Of a stretch of 64,000 nucleotides of DNA, positions 26,401-35,099 are shown piece by piece. The DNA is from Wenjunlia vitaminophila DSM 41686 (lineage in GTDB: Bacteria; Actinomycetota; Actinomycetes; Streptomycetales; Streptomycetaceae): NCBI RefSeq assembly GCF_000380165.1, contig NZ_KB904702.1, positions 124,001 through 188,000 of the forward strand, in the 5' to 3' direction. Every line of letters begins with the position of its first letter. Within the stretch, counting starts at the first letter, position 1. The translations under genes were made by a program, and so were the position numbers. A model generated the notes under the pieces. That model had not been told where the DNA came from. It made no database searches and worked only from the letters and a program-made list of their open reading frames with translations.

Positions 26401-27261
26401 CGGGGTGGCGCCGCGCGCCGCCAGGACCCTCGCCAACCGGTTGGCCTGCTCGTCGAGTTCCCGGTAGGTCAGGACGGTGCCCCGCCACTCGACGGCGGGG
26501 GCGTCCGGGGTGCGGGCGGCCTGGGCCTCGACGAGGGCGTGCAGCGGGGTGTCCCGGGCGTACGGGCGGGCGGTGTCGTTGACCTCGGTCAGCAGGTGGC
26601 GCCGCTCCGCCTCGGACACGGCGGTGAGGTCGCCCACGGGCGCGCCGGGGCGGCGGGCGGCGTCGGCCAGGAGGGCGTCGAGGTTGGCGGCCATCCGGGC
26701 GATGAGCTCGCCGGTGAACAGGTGGCCGTCGTGGTGCAGGGTCAGCCGCATGTCGTCCGCGGTGCGTTCGACCGCGAGCAGCAGCGCGAAGCCGTCGGGG
26801 GTCGCGGACCCGGTGCCGTCGTGTTCGACGCAGCCCACGCGCAGCCCGGTGCCGAGGTCGGCGGGGGTGTCCGGGGCCGCGCCGCGGGCCGCCTCCCGGT
26901 ACTGGGCGCCGAGGGCGGACGCGAGCGGGGGCAGTGCCGTGTCGTCCGGGGTGCGCGAGCGCACGGCCACCGGCTGGTGCGGCGGCGCGCCGCCGGGGCC
27001 GCCGGCCCTGGCCAGCACCAGGTCGTCCTGACCGCTGTAGCGGTGGATCAGCACGGTGAACGCGGCGTGGCACAGGTCGGCCCCGTCGAGCCCGTTGGCC
27101 TCGGCGTACTCCATCACCGCCGCCAGGCCGTCACCGGACCAGGAGAACGCGCCGCGCGTCGTCACGCCGCCGCCCCCGTCGTCCCTGACGGGCAGTTGGA
27201 GGGCCGGTGTCGCACCTCCGGGTCCCGTGGCGCCTGAGGCGGCGATGTCGCCCACTGTCAT
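23437..27261 (-). CDS. Compact NRPS: truncated C - A - T - beta-lactamase/PBP-like domain with CxxK
   Basis: 1274 residues. Residues about 20-200 match only the C-terminal half of a condensation domain; no HHxxxDG is present. The A domain (about 230-720) has YTSGSTGQPKG near 394 and A10 lysine in PNGKVDRR. Its specificity residues read by hand as DLYNNALTYK, which I remember as an alanine code. The carrier has GGHSLLA near 774. Residues about 840-1200 match the beta-lactamase/PBP family (VDRGLVGLDQPLGELLP, LRHLLSHTSGV). There the SxxK motif reads C886-I-T-K889 and the second motif reads Y978-S-A instead of YxN. This position is where a releasing thioesterase would sit, so I infer cysteine-dependent hydrolysis or cyclisation. 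The ATG at 27261 follows GAGGGGGG. Confidence 0.88.
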   Translation of the reverse strand: MTVGDIAASGATGPGGATPALQLPVRDDGGGGVTTRGAFSWSGDGLAAVMEYAEANGLDGADLCHAAFTVLIHRYSGQDDLVLARAGGPGGAPPHQPVAVRSRTPDDTALPPLASALGAQYREAARGAAPDTPADLGTGLRVGCVEHDGTGSATPDGFALLLAVERTADDMRLTLHHDGHLFTGELIARMAANLDALLADAARRPGAPVGDLTAVSEAERRHLLTEVNDTARPYARDTPLHALVEAQAARTPDAPAVEWRGTVLTYRELDEQANRLARVLAARGATPGSRVGLSLPRTHRTVVTLLAVHKAGCAYVPLDPAYPADRLGAIAATADMSVVIHDGQDPPGWLDDPTTAALGQAELWEKAATEYGGALDVTVDPTAATHLIYTSGSTGQPKGVVISHRNVAALLAWAEDTYQPEDLARVLFSTSLNFDLSVYELWAPLTRGGRVVVVDNVLALTEDDALRPTLVNTVPSALNVLLERSAVPATTRVLNVAGEPLSKELVNAAFDGTGVERLYNLYGPSEDTTYSTWKCFTGPTDTAPTIGTPIHNTVAYLLDDHGRLVPRGAVGELHLGGDGLAHGYINDPERTAAAFVPAPDHLAAVPGGRLYRTGDLAQWTEDGELRFLGRKDTQVKVRGFRIELGEIESVLREVVGLRDVAALAVRVGGDTRLVCHVGLDGAPVTVEAMSDHLRAKLPHYMQPAKILVADRLPRLPNGKVDRRTLAARDVDWGLDASVLTGDDPDEVAVAGVWAQLLGLPRIASDLDFFSVGGHSLLANLLAARLSDTAGRAVRVAEIYEHRTLAAQAALLRRKREQAPDVRAGTGAAGRRRAVAETLHESARGHGVPGAGAAVFLDDTLEFTYHGVADTGTGAAYGPLTRQRVTCITKPMLAFVALRLVDRGLVGLDQPLGELLPRAFRRRDGGTARVTLRHLLSHTSGVDDSYEVWHDTDLPDLDAYIDTLGEYGQLFEPGEVFAYSAVGTSIVAALIEKLLGVPWRQAVNDLMLTPLGIERVPDTIVEGGHYRGAVSVGYLWNEPSKSYVRHDPPRQTIADDAAGSFSVCLTLEELAKIALLALNDGVAPGGERLLSEELARQMRTPQIPVPGHHFMHAWGLGWLMFGPTAFGFNSNGSGHHNFIQIFPEQRSFLLLLANAYPAFGLYEDLLRALTDHRLIRTGLPFEMALEDCVGLYSSDGYRLNVLRGAEHLRYEYSERQRDGQWLRLDEGDLVLSGAGGFSSMSKKNILAGSISFIPSPGTNVPGFVRIGQRFARRES

Positions 27262-27561
27262 GATCCCCCCTCGTCGAGTTCTCCGCGCTTGCCGTGCCGG
27301 GTTTCCGGGCGTCCGTTGCGCACGGATGCCGAACATACTTCTGGCAAAAACTGGCCGCGATTTCCGTGACGATTCAGAGTATTTGCCGCCAGGACGTTAC
27401 GCCCGGCCCATGGGCCGCTTCGCCGACCGAAATGGGGTTCACTCCAGCGAATTTCGATGCGGATATCCGACCAAGGAAGTGGATGCCGTAATTCCGACAG
27501 CCCGGCCGGACCGCGCCCCGGGACCACTCCCGGTCCCGCCACGGACCGCACGGCCACCCGT
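27262..27561 (-). promoter_or_regulatory. Intergenic region before the compact NRPS
   Basis: Three hundred bases between the MFS gene and the NRPS, with several AT-richer patches (27330-27390, 27425-27500) unlike the coding DNA around it. No convincing small gene was seen on either strand. It probably holds an internal promoter for the biosynthetic genes. No -10/-35 pair can be assigned safely. Confidence 0.35.
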
Positions 27562-28785
27562 TCACACCGCGACAGGATCAGGCTCCGGCCTCCTGCCGCG
27601 TTGGGCCCAGCCCACCAGGAGCGGCATGCTGGCGCCGACGAGGGCGAAGCCGACCGCCATGACCATCCAGCCGACGGTCCCGTGCTCGATGGCGAGCCAG
27701 GTCAGCAGGGCGGGGGCGATCATCTTGCCCATGTCGGTGCCCATGGCGTACGTGCCCTGGTACTGCCCCTGGGCGTCCTCCGGGGCCAGCCCGAACGACA
27801 TGCCCCAGCTCCCCGCGGACTGCCGGATCTCGCCCAGCACGTGGGCCAGGGCCCCGAGGAGGAGCAGGGCGCAGGCGAGCACGGAGGAGGAGGCGCCGCC
27901 GCTGAGCGCGAAGACCACGCAGGCGACCCCGAGGCAGAGCGACCCGGTCCGCGACGCCCGGGCCGCACCCGGTGGCTCCTCGGTGCCACGGGACATCCTG
28001 ACCTGGAGGAGGACCACGGCGATGGTGTTGGTGAGCAGGATCGCAGCGATCATCCAGCGCGGTGCGTCGGTGTGGTGCAGGACCCACAGCGGCAGGACGA
28101 CGTCGAGCAGCAGGTTGTGCATGGACAGCAGCCCGTCCAGCACGACGAAGGTCAGGTAGGGCCGGTCCCGCAGCACGATCAGCGCGGGTCCTGGGCGGGC
28201 CGGCTGCGGCTTGACGGCGGGGAGCAGCAGCGAGAGCAGGCCGGTGAGCAGGTAGGTCGAGGCGTTGAAGGCGACGGCCAGCTTGTACGCCCCGACGGAG
28301 TCCACGGCGAGCAGCATGCCGGCGAGCGCGGCGCCGACCGAGACGCTGACGTTGCTCGTGGCCCGCAGGTAGGCGCGGGCGGAGACCCTCTGGTCCGCGG
28401 GGACCATGCCGGCGATCATGGCCATGCGGGCGCTGCGGCTGGCGCTGTAGGCGATCGCCTGCACGCTCACCACGAGGACGTAGCTGCCGAAGCCGTCGAC
28501 GGCGAGCAGGGCCGCGGTCAGGGGGCCCAGGGCGATGAAGGACCAGATCTGCACGGCTCGTGGGCCGACGCGGTCGGCCAGGTGGCCGGTCGGGGTGCTC
28601 ACCGCGAGGGCGACGCCGGCGGCCACGCCGACCCCGATGCCGAACTCACGCGGCGACAGGTGCAGGACGGTCGTGGCGTAGATGGCGTTGAGGGCCATCC
28701 ACAGGCCCTGGCCGAGGGTGTGCACCAGGGTGATGCCGGCGAGCGTGCGCACCGGGCCCCGTGGCGGGAGCAACTCGCTCAGCAT
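27562..28785 (-). CDS. MFS transporter
   Basis: 407 residues with about twelve membrane segments. MFS landmarks include the loop GHLADRVGPRAVQIW after the second helix (motif A variant) and SARAYLRATSNVSVSVGAAL in the middle of the first half. The start is ATG 28785. As first gene of the run ending at 15475 it is the most likely exporter or self-resistance pump for that pathway's product. Confidence 0.85.
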   Translation of the reverse strand: MLSELLPPRGPVRTLAGITLVHTLGQGLWMALNAIYATTVLHLSPREFGIGVGVAAGVALAVSTPTGHLADRVGPRAVQIWSFIALGPLTAALLAVDGFGSYVLVVSVQAIAYSASRSARMAMIAGMVPADQRVSARAYLRATSNVSVSVGAALAGMLLAVDSVGAYKLAVAFNASTYLLTGLLSLLLPAVKPQPARPGPALIVLRDRPYLTFVVLDGLLSMHNLLLDVVLPLWVLHHTDAPRWMIAAILLTNTIAVVLLQVRMSRGTEEPPGAARASRTGSLCLGVACVVFALSGGASSSVLACALLLLGALAHVLGEIRQSAGSWGMSFGLAPEDAQGQYQGTYAMGTDMGKMIAPALLTWLAIEHGTVGWMVMAVGFALVGASMPLLVGWAQRGRRPEPDPVAV

Positions 28786-29249
28786 GATGTCGCCGCACAG
28801 CCGTCAGGGCGACCGGACGCCGGCTCGGGCGTCCGGCGGCGATGCCGGAATCCTCCTCCTTCACACGCCAGAATCCCTAACACGCCCGTACCTCCCGTTC
28901 AGCGCCACCGCCAACGAAAAATCCCGGTTCTGTCCTTATGGGACACCGGGATCGCTGGCCATTCCCCCGTGGGAACCCTATCGAAACGGGGTGTGCGCCA
29001 CGTGTCTAGAAAAGGGCTATGTGACGACGGTCACAGTCGAATAGACAATCGAATCAACAATGAATTTGTTTGGAAATGTTTACGGAGATTTTCAGCCATT
29101 ACCCCATCCGTCCGCGCGGCACCCCGGGCGGGCGAACGGCCGGTACCCGGTGCCGAACGTGCGCCCCGACCCCCGGGCGGGTCGGGGCGCGGGGGAACGC
29201 GTCCTCGCACCGGTGTGACGCTCCCTCCTCCTCGGTCAGTCCGCCGGTG
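28786..29249. other. Intergenic region upstream of the MFS operon
   Basis: No gene was recognised. It contains an AT-rich patch at 29035-29100, unusual for this genome, that could host promoter elements for the minus-strand operon starting at 28785. The terminator of the glycoside hydrolase unit is at 29161-29190. Confidence 0.4.
29161..29190 (-). terminator. Hairpin terminator of the glycoside hydrolase unit
   Basis: GCGCCCCGACCC (29161-29172) pairs perfectly with GGGTCGGGGCGC (29179-29190) around a 6-base loop, about 60 bases beyond the stop of the minus-strand glycoside hydrolase. Confidence 0.75.
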
Positions 29250-30932
29250 TCAGCCCACGACGGAGGTCACCGGGCCCTCGGCGAAGACCGGTGAGACCCC
29301 CAGCGAGAGGGTGAACTGACCATCGGTCGGCTCGCGTACCGTACGGCGGCCGTAGGAGTCGGTGAGCGTCACCGGCCCGGTCGCCCTGACCACGACGTCC
29401 TTGGCGGAGGTCGCCCACAGCACCCTGGTGGTGCCGGTGCCGTTGGCGAACCTCGCCGAGCGCGCCGGGGCGACCACCGCGTCGGAGCCGGCATAGGTCC
29501 TGCCGGCGATCATGCGCGCGGTCACGGCCTGCGCGACCAGTGCGGGCTTGGGGGCGTTGGCCGTCACCGAGACCGGGTTCTCGGCCGTCGCCACCACCGG
29601 CTGCCGCAGCATGCCGAAGTTGTGCTCCTTGTTGGCCGGGTCGGTGCCGTCGTTGACCAGGTCGTACCAGTACACCCTGGTCACCCCGTTGGCCAGGCCC
29701 ACCGCGTAGAGCCGGACCAGGTTGTCGGCCTGTTGCAGCTCCGTGGTGCCGTGCCCGGTGTCCGTCGGCCAGCCCATCTCGGACAGGACGATGGGCTTGT
29801 CCTGGCCGCCGTTGGCGTCCCGAATCCGCTGCCGCAGACCGGCGATGGTGTCCCCGGAACCACCCATCCACTCCGGTCCGCCCGGGTAGTGGTAGGGGTG
29901 GACGCTGTACGCGTCGAGGTGGTTCAGGCCACCCCGGTCGATCAGGTCGGGGGCGAAGCACTTGGTGCCGTCGGCCTTGACGCAGTTCCCGATGCCGATG
30001 GTGGCCGGGGCCACCACCTTCGCGTTCGGGTTCGACGCCTTCACCGCCTGGTGGACGCCCTTGAGCACCTCCAGGTAGCAGGCGGCGCTCGTCCCGCAGA
30101 CGCTGGTGTTGAAGGTGCCCCCGTTGTACTCGTTGAGGACCTCCACGTTGTCCTCGCCGTAGTGGTCCAGCAGGGCCGCGGCGAACCGCCCGAACGCGGC
30201 GATGCCCTCCGGGCTGCTCGGGGTGCGGCCGTTGTCGTACAGCGGGTTCGCCCCGTTGGCGATGATCAACGGGGTCAGCCCCAGGGACTGGATGCGGTCG
30301 ATCTTGGCCGTGAACGCGGCGGGGAAGGTGTAGACGCCGGGGGCCGTCTCGAACTGGTTCCACCACGCGTCCTCCCGGACGTGCGCGATGCCCACCTTCT
30401 TCGCCTCGTCCAGCACGTTCAGCCCCCAGCCGGTGCGCCCGATGTGGACCGCGGCGCCGAACGGGGAGGACGCGTTGACCAGGCTGCCGGGCACCGGTTC
30501 GATGACCGCGAACGAGGTCCTCAGGTCCGTGGGGTCGGTGGAGGAGCCGGCGTGCAGGGAGAGCTGGTAGTAGCCGGGGCCGAGGTCCGCGACGTTGATG
30601 GTCGCCTTCCCCTGGGACATCCAGCTCGTCCCGGTGCGGACGGTGGCGTCCTTCTCGTCCGCGATCCTCCAGGAGACCGAAGCGGCCGACGAGCCGAGGA
30701 CGACACCGCCAGACCCCTGGTGGAAGACCAGGCTGGGAGAGGTGACGGACAGGGAGAAGGTGGCGGCCGAGGCCCTCCGCGCGGAGCCCACCGACGTGGA
30801 GAGCACCGCGACCAGGACGAGCACCAGGCCGAGGAGGAACACCGGCCGGGCGCGGTGGCGGCCGGAACGGCTGGAGCCATGGGAGTCGGGGCGGGCGGGG
30901 ATGGGAAGGGAGGAGTGCACGGGTCTGGTCAT
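29250..30932 (-). CDS. Secreted clan-A glycoside hydrolase
   Basis: 560 residues. A hydrophobic export segment (PVFLLGLVLVLVAVLSTS) follows a basic N-terminus. Residues about 60-150 form a beta-rich module. The TIM barrel follows, with acid/base glutamate in EVLNEYNGG and nucleophile glutamate in VLSEMGWPTD, the NE/E pair of clan GH-A (GH5/GH39-like). A short C-terminal beta domain ends the protein. The ATG at 30932 is preferred. It is paralogous to the next gene upstream (same NE, PYHYP/HPY and YWYDLVNDG landmarks) and probably in its LacI-controlled operon. Confidence 0.82.
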   Translation of the reverse strand: MTRPVHSSLPIPARPDSHGSSRSGRHRARPVFLLGLVLVLVAVLSTSVGSARRASAATFSLSVTSPSLVFHQGSGGVVLGSSAASVSWRIADEKDATVRTGTSWMSQGKATINVADLGPGYYQLSLHAGSSTDPTDLRTSFAVIEPVPGSLVNASSPFGAAVHIGRTGWGLNVLDEAKKVGIAHVREDAWWNQFETAPGVYTFPAAFTAKIDRIQSLGLTPLIIANGANPLYDNGRTPSSPEGIAAFGRFAAALLDHYGEDNVEVLNEYNGGTFNTSVCGTSAACYLEVLKGVHQAVKASNPNAKVVAPATIGIGNCVKADGTKCFAPDLIDRGGLNHLDAYSVHPYHYPGGPEWMGGSGDTIAGLRQRIRDANGGQDKPIVLSEMGWPTDTGHGTTELQQADNLVRLYAVGLANGVTRVYWYDLVNDGTDPANKEHNFGMLRQPVVATAENPVSVTANAPKPALVAQAVTARMIAGRTYAGSDAVVAPARSARFANGTGTTRVLWATSAKDVVVRATGPVTLTDSYGRRTVREPTDGQFTLSLGVSPVFAEGPVTSVVG

Positions 30933-31037
30933 CGGTGCCGCCTTGTCTCGCGACGTGTGCGTGTGTGTGAAGGGCCCGAGCGGCAACGGGAGCGGCCGGT
31001 GGCCACCGGTGACGGGTGACCACCGGCCGCGCCTGGT

Positions 31038-33896
31038 TCAGCGTTGCAACTCGACCTGCTGGTAGCGCACCAGCTTCCAGTTGTTGAGACCGTCGCCCCA
31101 GGTCTGCCAGCCGTCGATGCCCAACTGGCGGTAGTTGTCCCGCTCCACCGGGTGCTTCTTGTTGACCGTGAGCGTCAGGGAGAACGACGCGTCGTCGGGC
31201 GACAGCGGCGCGATCCGCTCCCAGGGCACGGCGACCCGGTAGGTCGTGGTCCCGGCGACGTCGTCCCGGGCCACATCGACCTCGGCGCCCTCCACCGCGC
31301 CCACCGGGTAGTCCCTCGGCAGCGACTCGGCGTAGATCCCCGAGCCCTCCAGCGACTCACCGGCGTAGAGCATGTACCACTCAGCTCCCCAGGCACCGAG
31401 GCCCTCCCCCGGCTTCCCCGGCTGGACACCGATGCCGATGCTCTCCCCGGCGGGCAGCCAGTTGAGCTTCTTCGCCGGGCGGTAGTCCTTCTCCCGGACC
31501 ACGGCGGAGACGTACAGGTTCTGCTCGTCCCAGGTCGCCCACAGGTCGGCGTCGGCCTCGTCCGCGGTGATCCCGCTGTAGGTGCCGACCTGCGACATGT
31601 CGATCTTCGGAACGTTGGTCAGACCGGTGAGCTGCCCCTCGTCGTCGAGCTGCGGGGTGGCCCGCATGATCGGGCTGAACCCGAACGAGTCGCTGTCGGT
31701 GAGGGTCGCCCCGTCGGCCAGCGACGCGGTCACGCTCACCGGCCTGACGGCGAACGGGGACTGGCCCCCGACCTCGGCGTAGAACGACCGCGAGCCCAGC
31801 GGCGGAACCGTCCCCCCGCCCTCGATCGTCCCGGTCACGGAGCCGAAGGACCAGTCAATGCCCCGCACCTCGGCGGACTCCTCCGCCGACCGGTTGCTGA
31901 CGGTCACCTTCAACCGGTCGGTCCGAACCCGCCCCACCACGGACATGTCCGGCGAAACATCGACGACGACCGGCTCCCGGCCCACCTGGGTGTCGGTCGC
32001 CGCGACGCCGGCGGACCTGCCGTCGATGGTGACGTCGGCAGAAAGACCACGGGTGCCCGGCACGTCACCCGCGGGAACGCGCAGCACCGCACCCGCCCGG
32101 TGACCGGGCTGGGCCGACACCGTGGCCCGGTGCCCCTCGATCTCGAACACCGCCGTGCGGGCCGCCCCCGCCGACTGACCGCGGTTGTCCACCGTGACGG
32201 TCACCGGGACGTCCTCACCGGCCGCGGACACCTCCGGGGCGGAGATCGACACCAACGGCGACTCCCGCACCGACCCCACCGCGGCGTGCAGGAACACCGG
32301 CTCACCGGTGAGCGTCAGGTACACCCAGCCGTCCACGGGCTCCAGCACCCGTTCCGCACCCAGCATGTCCACCACCTCGACCGGCCCGTCACTGCGCACC
32401 CGCACCGGCTTGTCCTCGCGCCGGTCGCTGCTCCACAGCACGGTGGTGGTCGGCCCGTCCTCGTCCCGGAACCGGTAGGCGTGGACCGCCTCGTCGCCGG
32501 TGGGGAGCCTCCGGTCGAACTCCGCGGTGGTCAGCTCGCGCGCCACCGTGGCGTACGCCAGGTAGGCAGGCTTGGGGTTCATCGCGGTGGCCGCCGGGTT
32601 GCCGCGGCGCAGCAGACCGAAGTTGTGCTCGCCGTTGGCCGGCTTGTCACCGTCGTTGACCAGGTCGTACCAGTAGTACTTGGCGACCCCGGCGGCCTTG
32701 GCCTCCAGCAGCGCCCGGGACGTGGACTCCGCCTGGACCTGTTCGCTGACGCCGATGCCCTCCCGGGTGGCGGAGGTCCACCCCTGCTCGGTGATCCAGA
32801 TCGGGATCTCCCTGCCGTCGTTGTACTTCCGCATCAGCTCCTTCAGGCCCGCGATGTCCAGACCGACGCCCTCGGGGGCCCCGGGCGCGCGGTAGGGGTG
32901 GATCGACAGCGCGTCCATGTGCTCGAGGCCGCCGAGCTGGAACAGCTCCTCGAACCAGTCGAGCGGCACCTTGAACGAGGACGCCCCGACCACCGTGGCC
33001 CCCGGCGCCACCGACTTCACGCCGTCGTACGCGGCCGCGAGCGTCCTGGCGTAGCACTTGGCGCTCTGTGAGCACACGCCGCTGGAGAAGCCGCCGTAGT
33101 ACTCGTTCCAGACCTCGAACGCCGGAATCCGGTCGGCGTAGTGCGCGGCCACCGCGGCCGAGTACCTGCGGAACCCCTCGTTCGCGGCGTCGGTGCTGGG
33201 CACGCCGCCGTAGTCGGAGTTGCCGAAGCCCAGCAAGTAGAGGCCGTCCTGGCCGCGTTCCACGAGGTTGTCGGTGACGTGCTCGGTGGTCTCGGGGAAC
33301 TGGTAGGTGCCCTTGGGCTTCTCGATGGTGTTCCAGTAGGTCACGTCGACCCGGGCGGCGTTGATGCCCGCCCTGGCGGCGATGGCCGTGGAGTCGTCCC
33401 ACTCGGCGCCGGGCGTGGACCGGTAGTGGTGGTTGACGCCGAACATCGACTCGGCGGTGTCCCGGGGGTCGGGCCCCGGGCGCATCACCGCGAAGCCCGC
33501 GGTCCGCTCCACGGTGGTGCCGGCCGCGTCGGTGCCCCGCAGGGTCACGGTGTAGTAGCCGAGCGGCAGTCGGCCCGCGTCGATCCGCCCCTCGCGGGTG
33601 GTGGCGTCGATGGCCGCGGTGCCCTGCTGGACCGTCCTGCCCCGGTAGTCGCGGACCGTCCAGGGCACCTCGGTGTCACGGGCGCTGAGCACGCCGAACA
33701 CCGCGTCCTGTCCCGGGTCGAAGACGTTGCCCCGGGTGGTCACCTTCACCCGGACGTCGTCCGTGGCCACGGCGGCCGGCGCGTCCGAATCTGCGGCCGA
33801 CACCTGGACCTGGCCGACCGTCAGCACCGTGCTGAGCACGGCGAGCGTCACCGCCGCCCCCGAGAGTCGCCAACGGGATCTGTGTCTGTGTCGCAT
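31038..33896 (-). CDS. Secreted multidomain glycoside hydrolase with C-terminal CBM9-like module
   Basis: 952 residues with a Sec signal (WRLSGAAVTLAVLSTVLTVG ... SAAD). Order: Ig-like N-terminal domain (about 45-135); TIM barrel (about 145-430) with EVWNEYYGG as acid/base and WITEQGWTS as nucleophile; small beta domain; two Ig/CARDB-like domains (about 555-720); and a terminal domain (about 740-950) with ADLWATWDEQNLYVSAVVREKD and YRVAVPWERIAPL, typical of CBM9/DOMON-like sugar-binding modules. It attacks an extracellular polysaccharide of unknown identity. It is divergent from the LacI regulator and preceded by LacI-type operators. Confidence 0.83.
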   Translation of the reverse strand: MRHRHRSRWRLSGAAVTLAVLSTVLTVGQVQVSAADSDAPAAVATDDVRVKVTTRGNVFDPGQDAVFGVLSARDTEVPWTVRDYRGRTVQQGTAAIDATTREGRIDAGRLPLGYYTVTLRGTDAAGTTVERTAGFAVMRPGPDPRDTAESMFGVNHHYRSTPGAEWDDSTAIAARAGINAARVDVTYWNTIEKPKGTYQFPETTEHVTDNLVERGQDGLYLLGFGNSDYGGVPSTDAANEGFRRYSAAVAAHYADRIPAFEVWNEYYGGFSSGVCSQSAKCYARTLAAAYDGVKSVAPGATVVGASSFKVPLDWFEELFQLGGLEHMDALSIHPYRAPGAPEGVGLDIAGLKELMRKYNDGREIPIWITEQGWTSATREGIGVSEQVQAESTSRALLEAKAAGVAKYYWYDLVNDGDKPANGEHNFGLLRRGNPAATAMNPKPAYLAYATVARELTTAEFDRRLPTGDEAVHAYRFRDEDGPTTTVLWSSDRREDKPVRVRSDGPVEVVDMLGAERVLEPVDGWVYLTLTGEPVFLHAAVGSVRESPLVSISAPEVSAAGEDVPVTVTVDNRGQSAGAARTAVFEIEGHRATVSAQPGHRAGAVLRVPAGDVPGTRGLSADVTIDGRSAGVAATDTQVGREPVVVDVSPDMSVVGRVRTDRLKVTVSNRSAEESAEVRGIDWSFGSVTGTIEGGGTVPPLGSRSFYAEVGGQSPFAVRPVSVTASLADGATLTDSDSFGFSPIMRATPQLDDEGQLTGLTNVPKIDMSQVGTYSGITADEADADLWATWDEQNLYVSAVVREKDYRPAKKLNWLPAGESIGIGVQPGKPGEGLGAWGAEWYMLYAGESLEGSGIYAESLPRDYPVGAVEGAEVDVARDDVAGTTTYRVAVPWERIAPLSPDDASFSLTLTVNKKHPVERDNYRQLGIDGWQTWGDGLNNWKLVRYQQVELQR

Positions 33897-33983
33897 TGCC
33901 AGGACTCCTTGGGGAGGGGAGGGACGCGGCCCGGGACCTCCGGGCCGTCATGTCACACCGGGGGCCGCCACCAACGGCCCCGT

Positions 33984-34001
33984 TGTGCAAGCGGTTGCAC
34001 A
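33984..34001. promoter_or_regulatory. LacI-type operator 1
   Basis: TGTGCAA-gcgg-TTGCACA, a perfect 7-base inverted repeat with a central CG, the form expected for LacI/CcpA-class regulators. It lies 88 bases upstream of the glycoside hydrolase start and 91 bases upstream of the lacI-type gene, so it can serve both. Confidence 0.7.
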
Positions 34002-34040
34002 CCATCGTGGATCTGGCCGATCCACGGCGTCAATAGGTCG

Positions 34041-34054
34041 GGAAAGCGTTTTCC
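34041..34054. promoter_or_regulatory. LacI-type operator 2
   Basis: GGAAA-gcgt-TTTCC, a 5-base inverted repeat with a central CG, about 38 bases upstream of the lacI-type start codon. A second, weaker site at the regulator's own promoter suggests autoregulation. Confidence 0.55.
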
Positions 34055-34091
34055 AGATTCACCGATTCCACGCCCCACCTACACTGGGCCC

Positions 34092-35099
34092 ATGCCGCCC
34101 AGGAGATCAGTCACGCTCAGTGATGTCGCGTCCGTTGCCGGCGTCTCCATCTCCACGGCCTCCCGGGCGCTCAGCGGGAACAGCCGCATCTCCGCGGCGA
34201 CGCGCGCCCGCATCGAGGAGGCCGCCCGCCGGTTGGACTTCCGGCCCAACACCCAGGCCCAGTCGTTCGCACAGGGCCGCAGCCGCACCATCGGCTTCCT
34301 CGCCCAGAACGCCAGGGGCGTGTTCGCCGAACCCGTGCTCGTCGGAGCGGCCACCTACCTCGGGAGCAGGGAACAGGCGTGCCTGCTGTACGACACCCAC
34401 TTCGACCCGGACGTCCTGGACGACAGCGTCCGCAAGCTCCGTGCCCGCCCGGTGGACGGGCTGCTGGTCCTCGGGGACGGGTTGCGGGGCACCGTGCGGT
34501 CGGTCACCAGCCGGTTCACCGTCCCCGTCGCCTACGCCTTCGGGATCAGCGAGAGTGACCGCGACGCCTCGTTCGTCCCGGACAGCGAGATGGCCGGCCG
34601 TCTCGCCGCCGAGCACCTGCTGTCCGTCGGCAGGACCCGCATCGCGCACATCACCTGCTCCCCGGAGGACGTGGCCGCCGCCGGCCGGCTGCGGGGCCTG
34701 CGGGCGGCGCTCGCGGACGCCGGCCTGACGCCGTGCGCCGAGCTCGTCAAGGACTGGACGCAGGTCTGGGGCGCCGCCGCGGCCCGCCAACTCGTCGCCT
34801 CCGACGTGGACTTCGACGCGGTCTTCTGCGGGAACGACCACATCGCCCTCGGCGTCGAACGCGCCCTGCGGGAGCTCGGGCGGCGGGTCCCCGACGACGT
34901 CGCCCTGATCGGCGTCGACGACTGGGAGACCCGCCTGGCCCTCCACGGTCCACGGCACCTGACGACCATCAACCCGAACCTGGCCGACCTCGGCGCCGCC
35001 GCCGCACGGCAGGTCGCCGACGACGACGTGGAACCGGGCCTCCACCTCCAACCCTGCACCCTGCTGGTCGGGGAGACGACGGGCGGCACGGGGGCGTAG
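34092..35099 (+). CDS. LacI-family transcriptional regulator
   Basis: 335 residues. The N-terminal DNA-binding region reads TLSDVASVAGVSISTASRAL, followed by the hinge helix region. The periplasmic-binding-protein-like sugar sensor follows (IGFLAQNARG, LLVLGDG, ADAVFCGNDHIALG-type segment, DVALIGVDDW). The ATG at 34092 gives the standard family length. It is divergent from the two glycoside hydrolase genes and presumably represses them until the sugar product appears. Confidence 0.92.
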   Translation: MPPRRSVTLSDVASVAGVSISTASRALSGNSRISAATRARIEEAARRLDFRPNTQAQSFAQGRSRTIGFLAQNARGVFAEPVLVGAATYLGSREQACLLYDTHFDPDVLDDSVRKLRARPVDGLLVLGDGLRGTVRSVTSRFTVPVAYAFGISESDRDASFVPDSEMAGRLAAEHLLSVGRTRIAHITCSPEDVAAAGRLRGLRAALADAGLTPCAELVKDWTQVWGAAAARQLVASDVDFDAVFCGNDHIALGVERALRELGRRVPDDVALIGVDDWETRLALHGPRHLTTINPNLADLGAAAARQVADDDVEPGLHLQPCTLLVGETTGGTGA

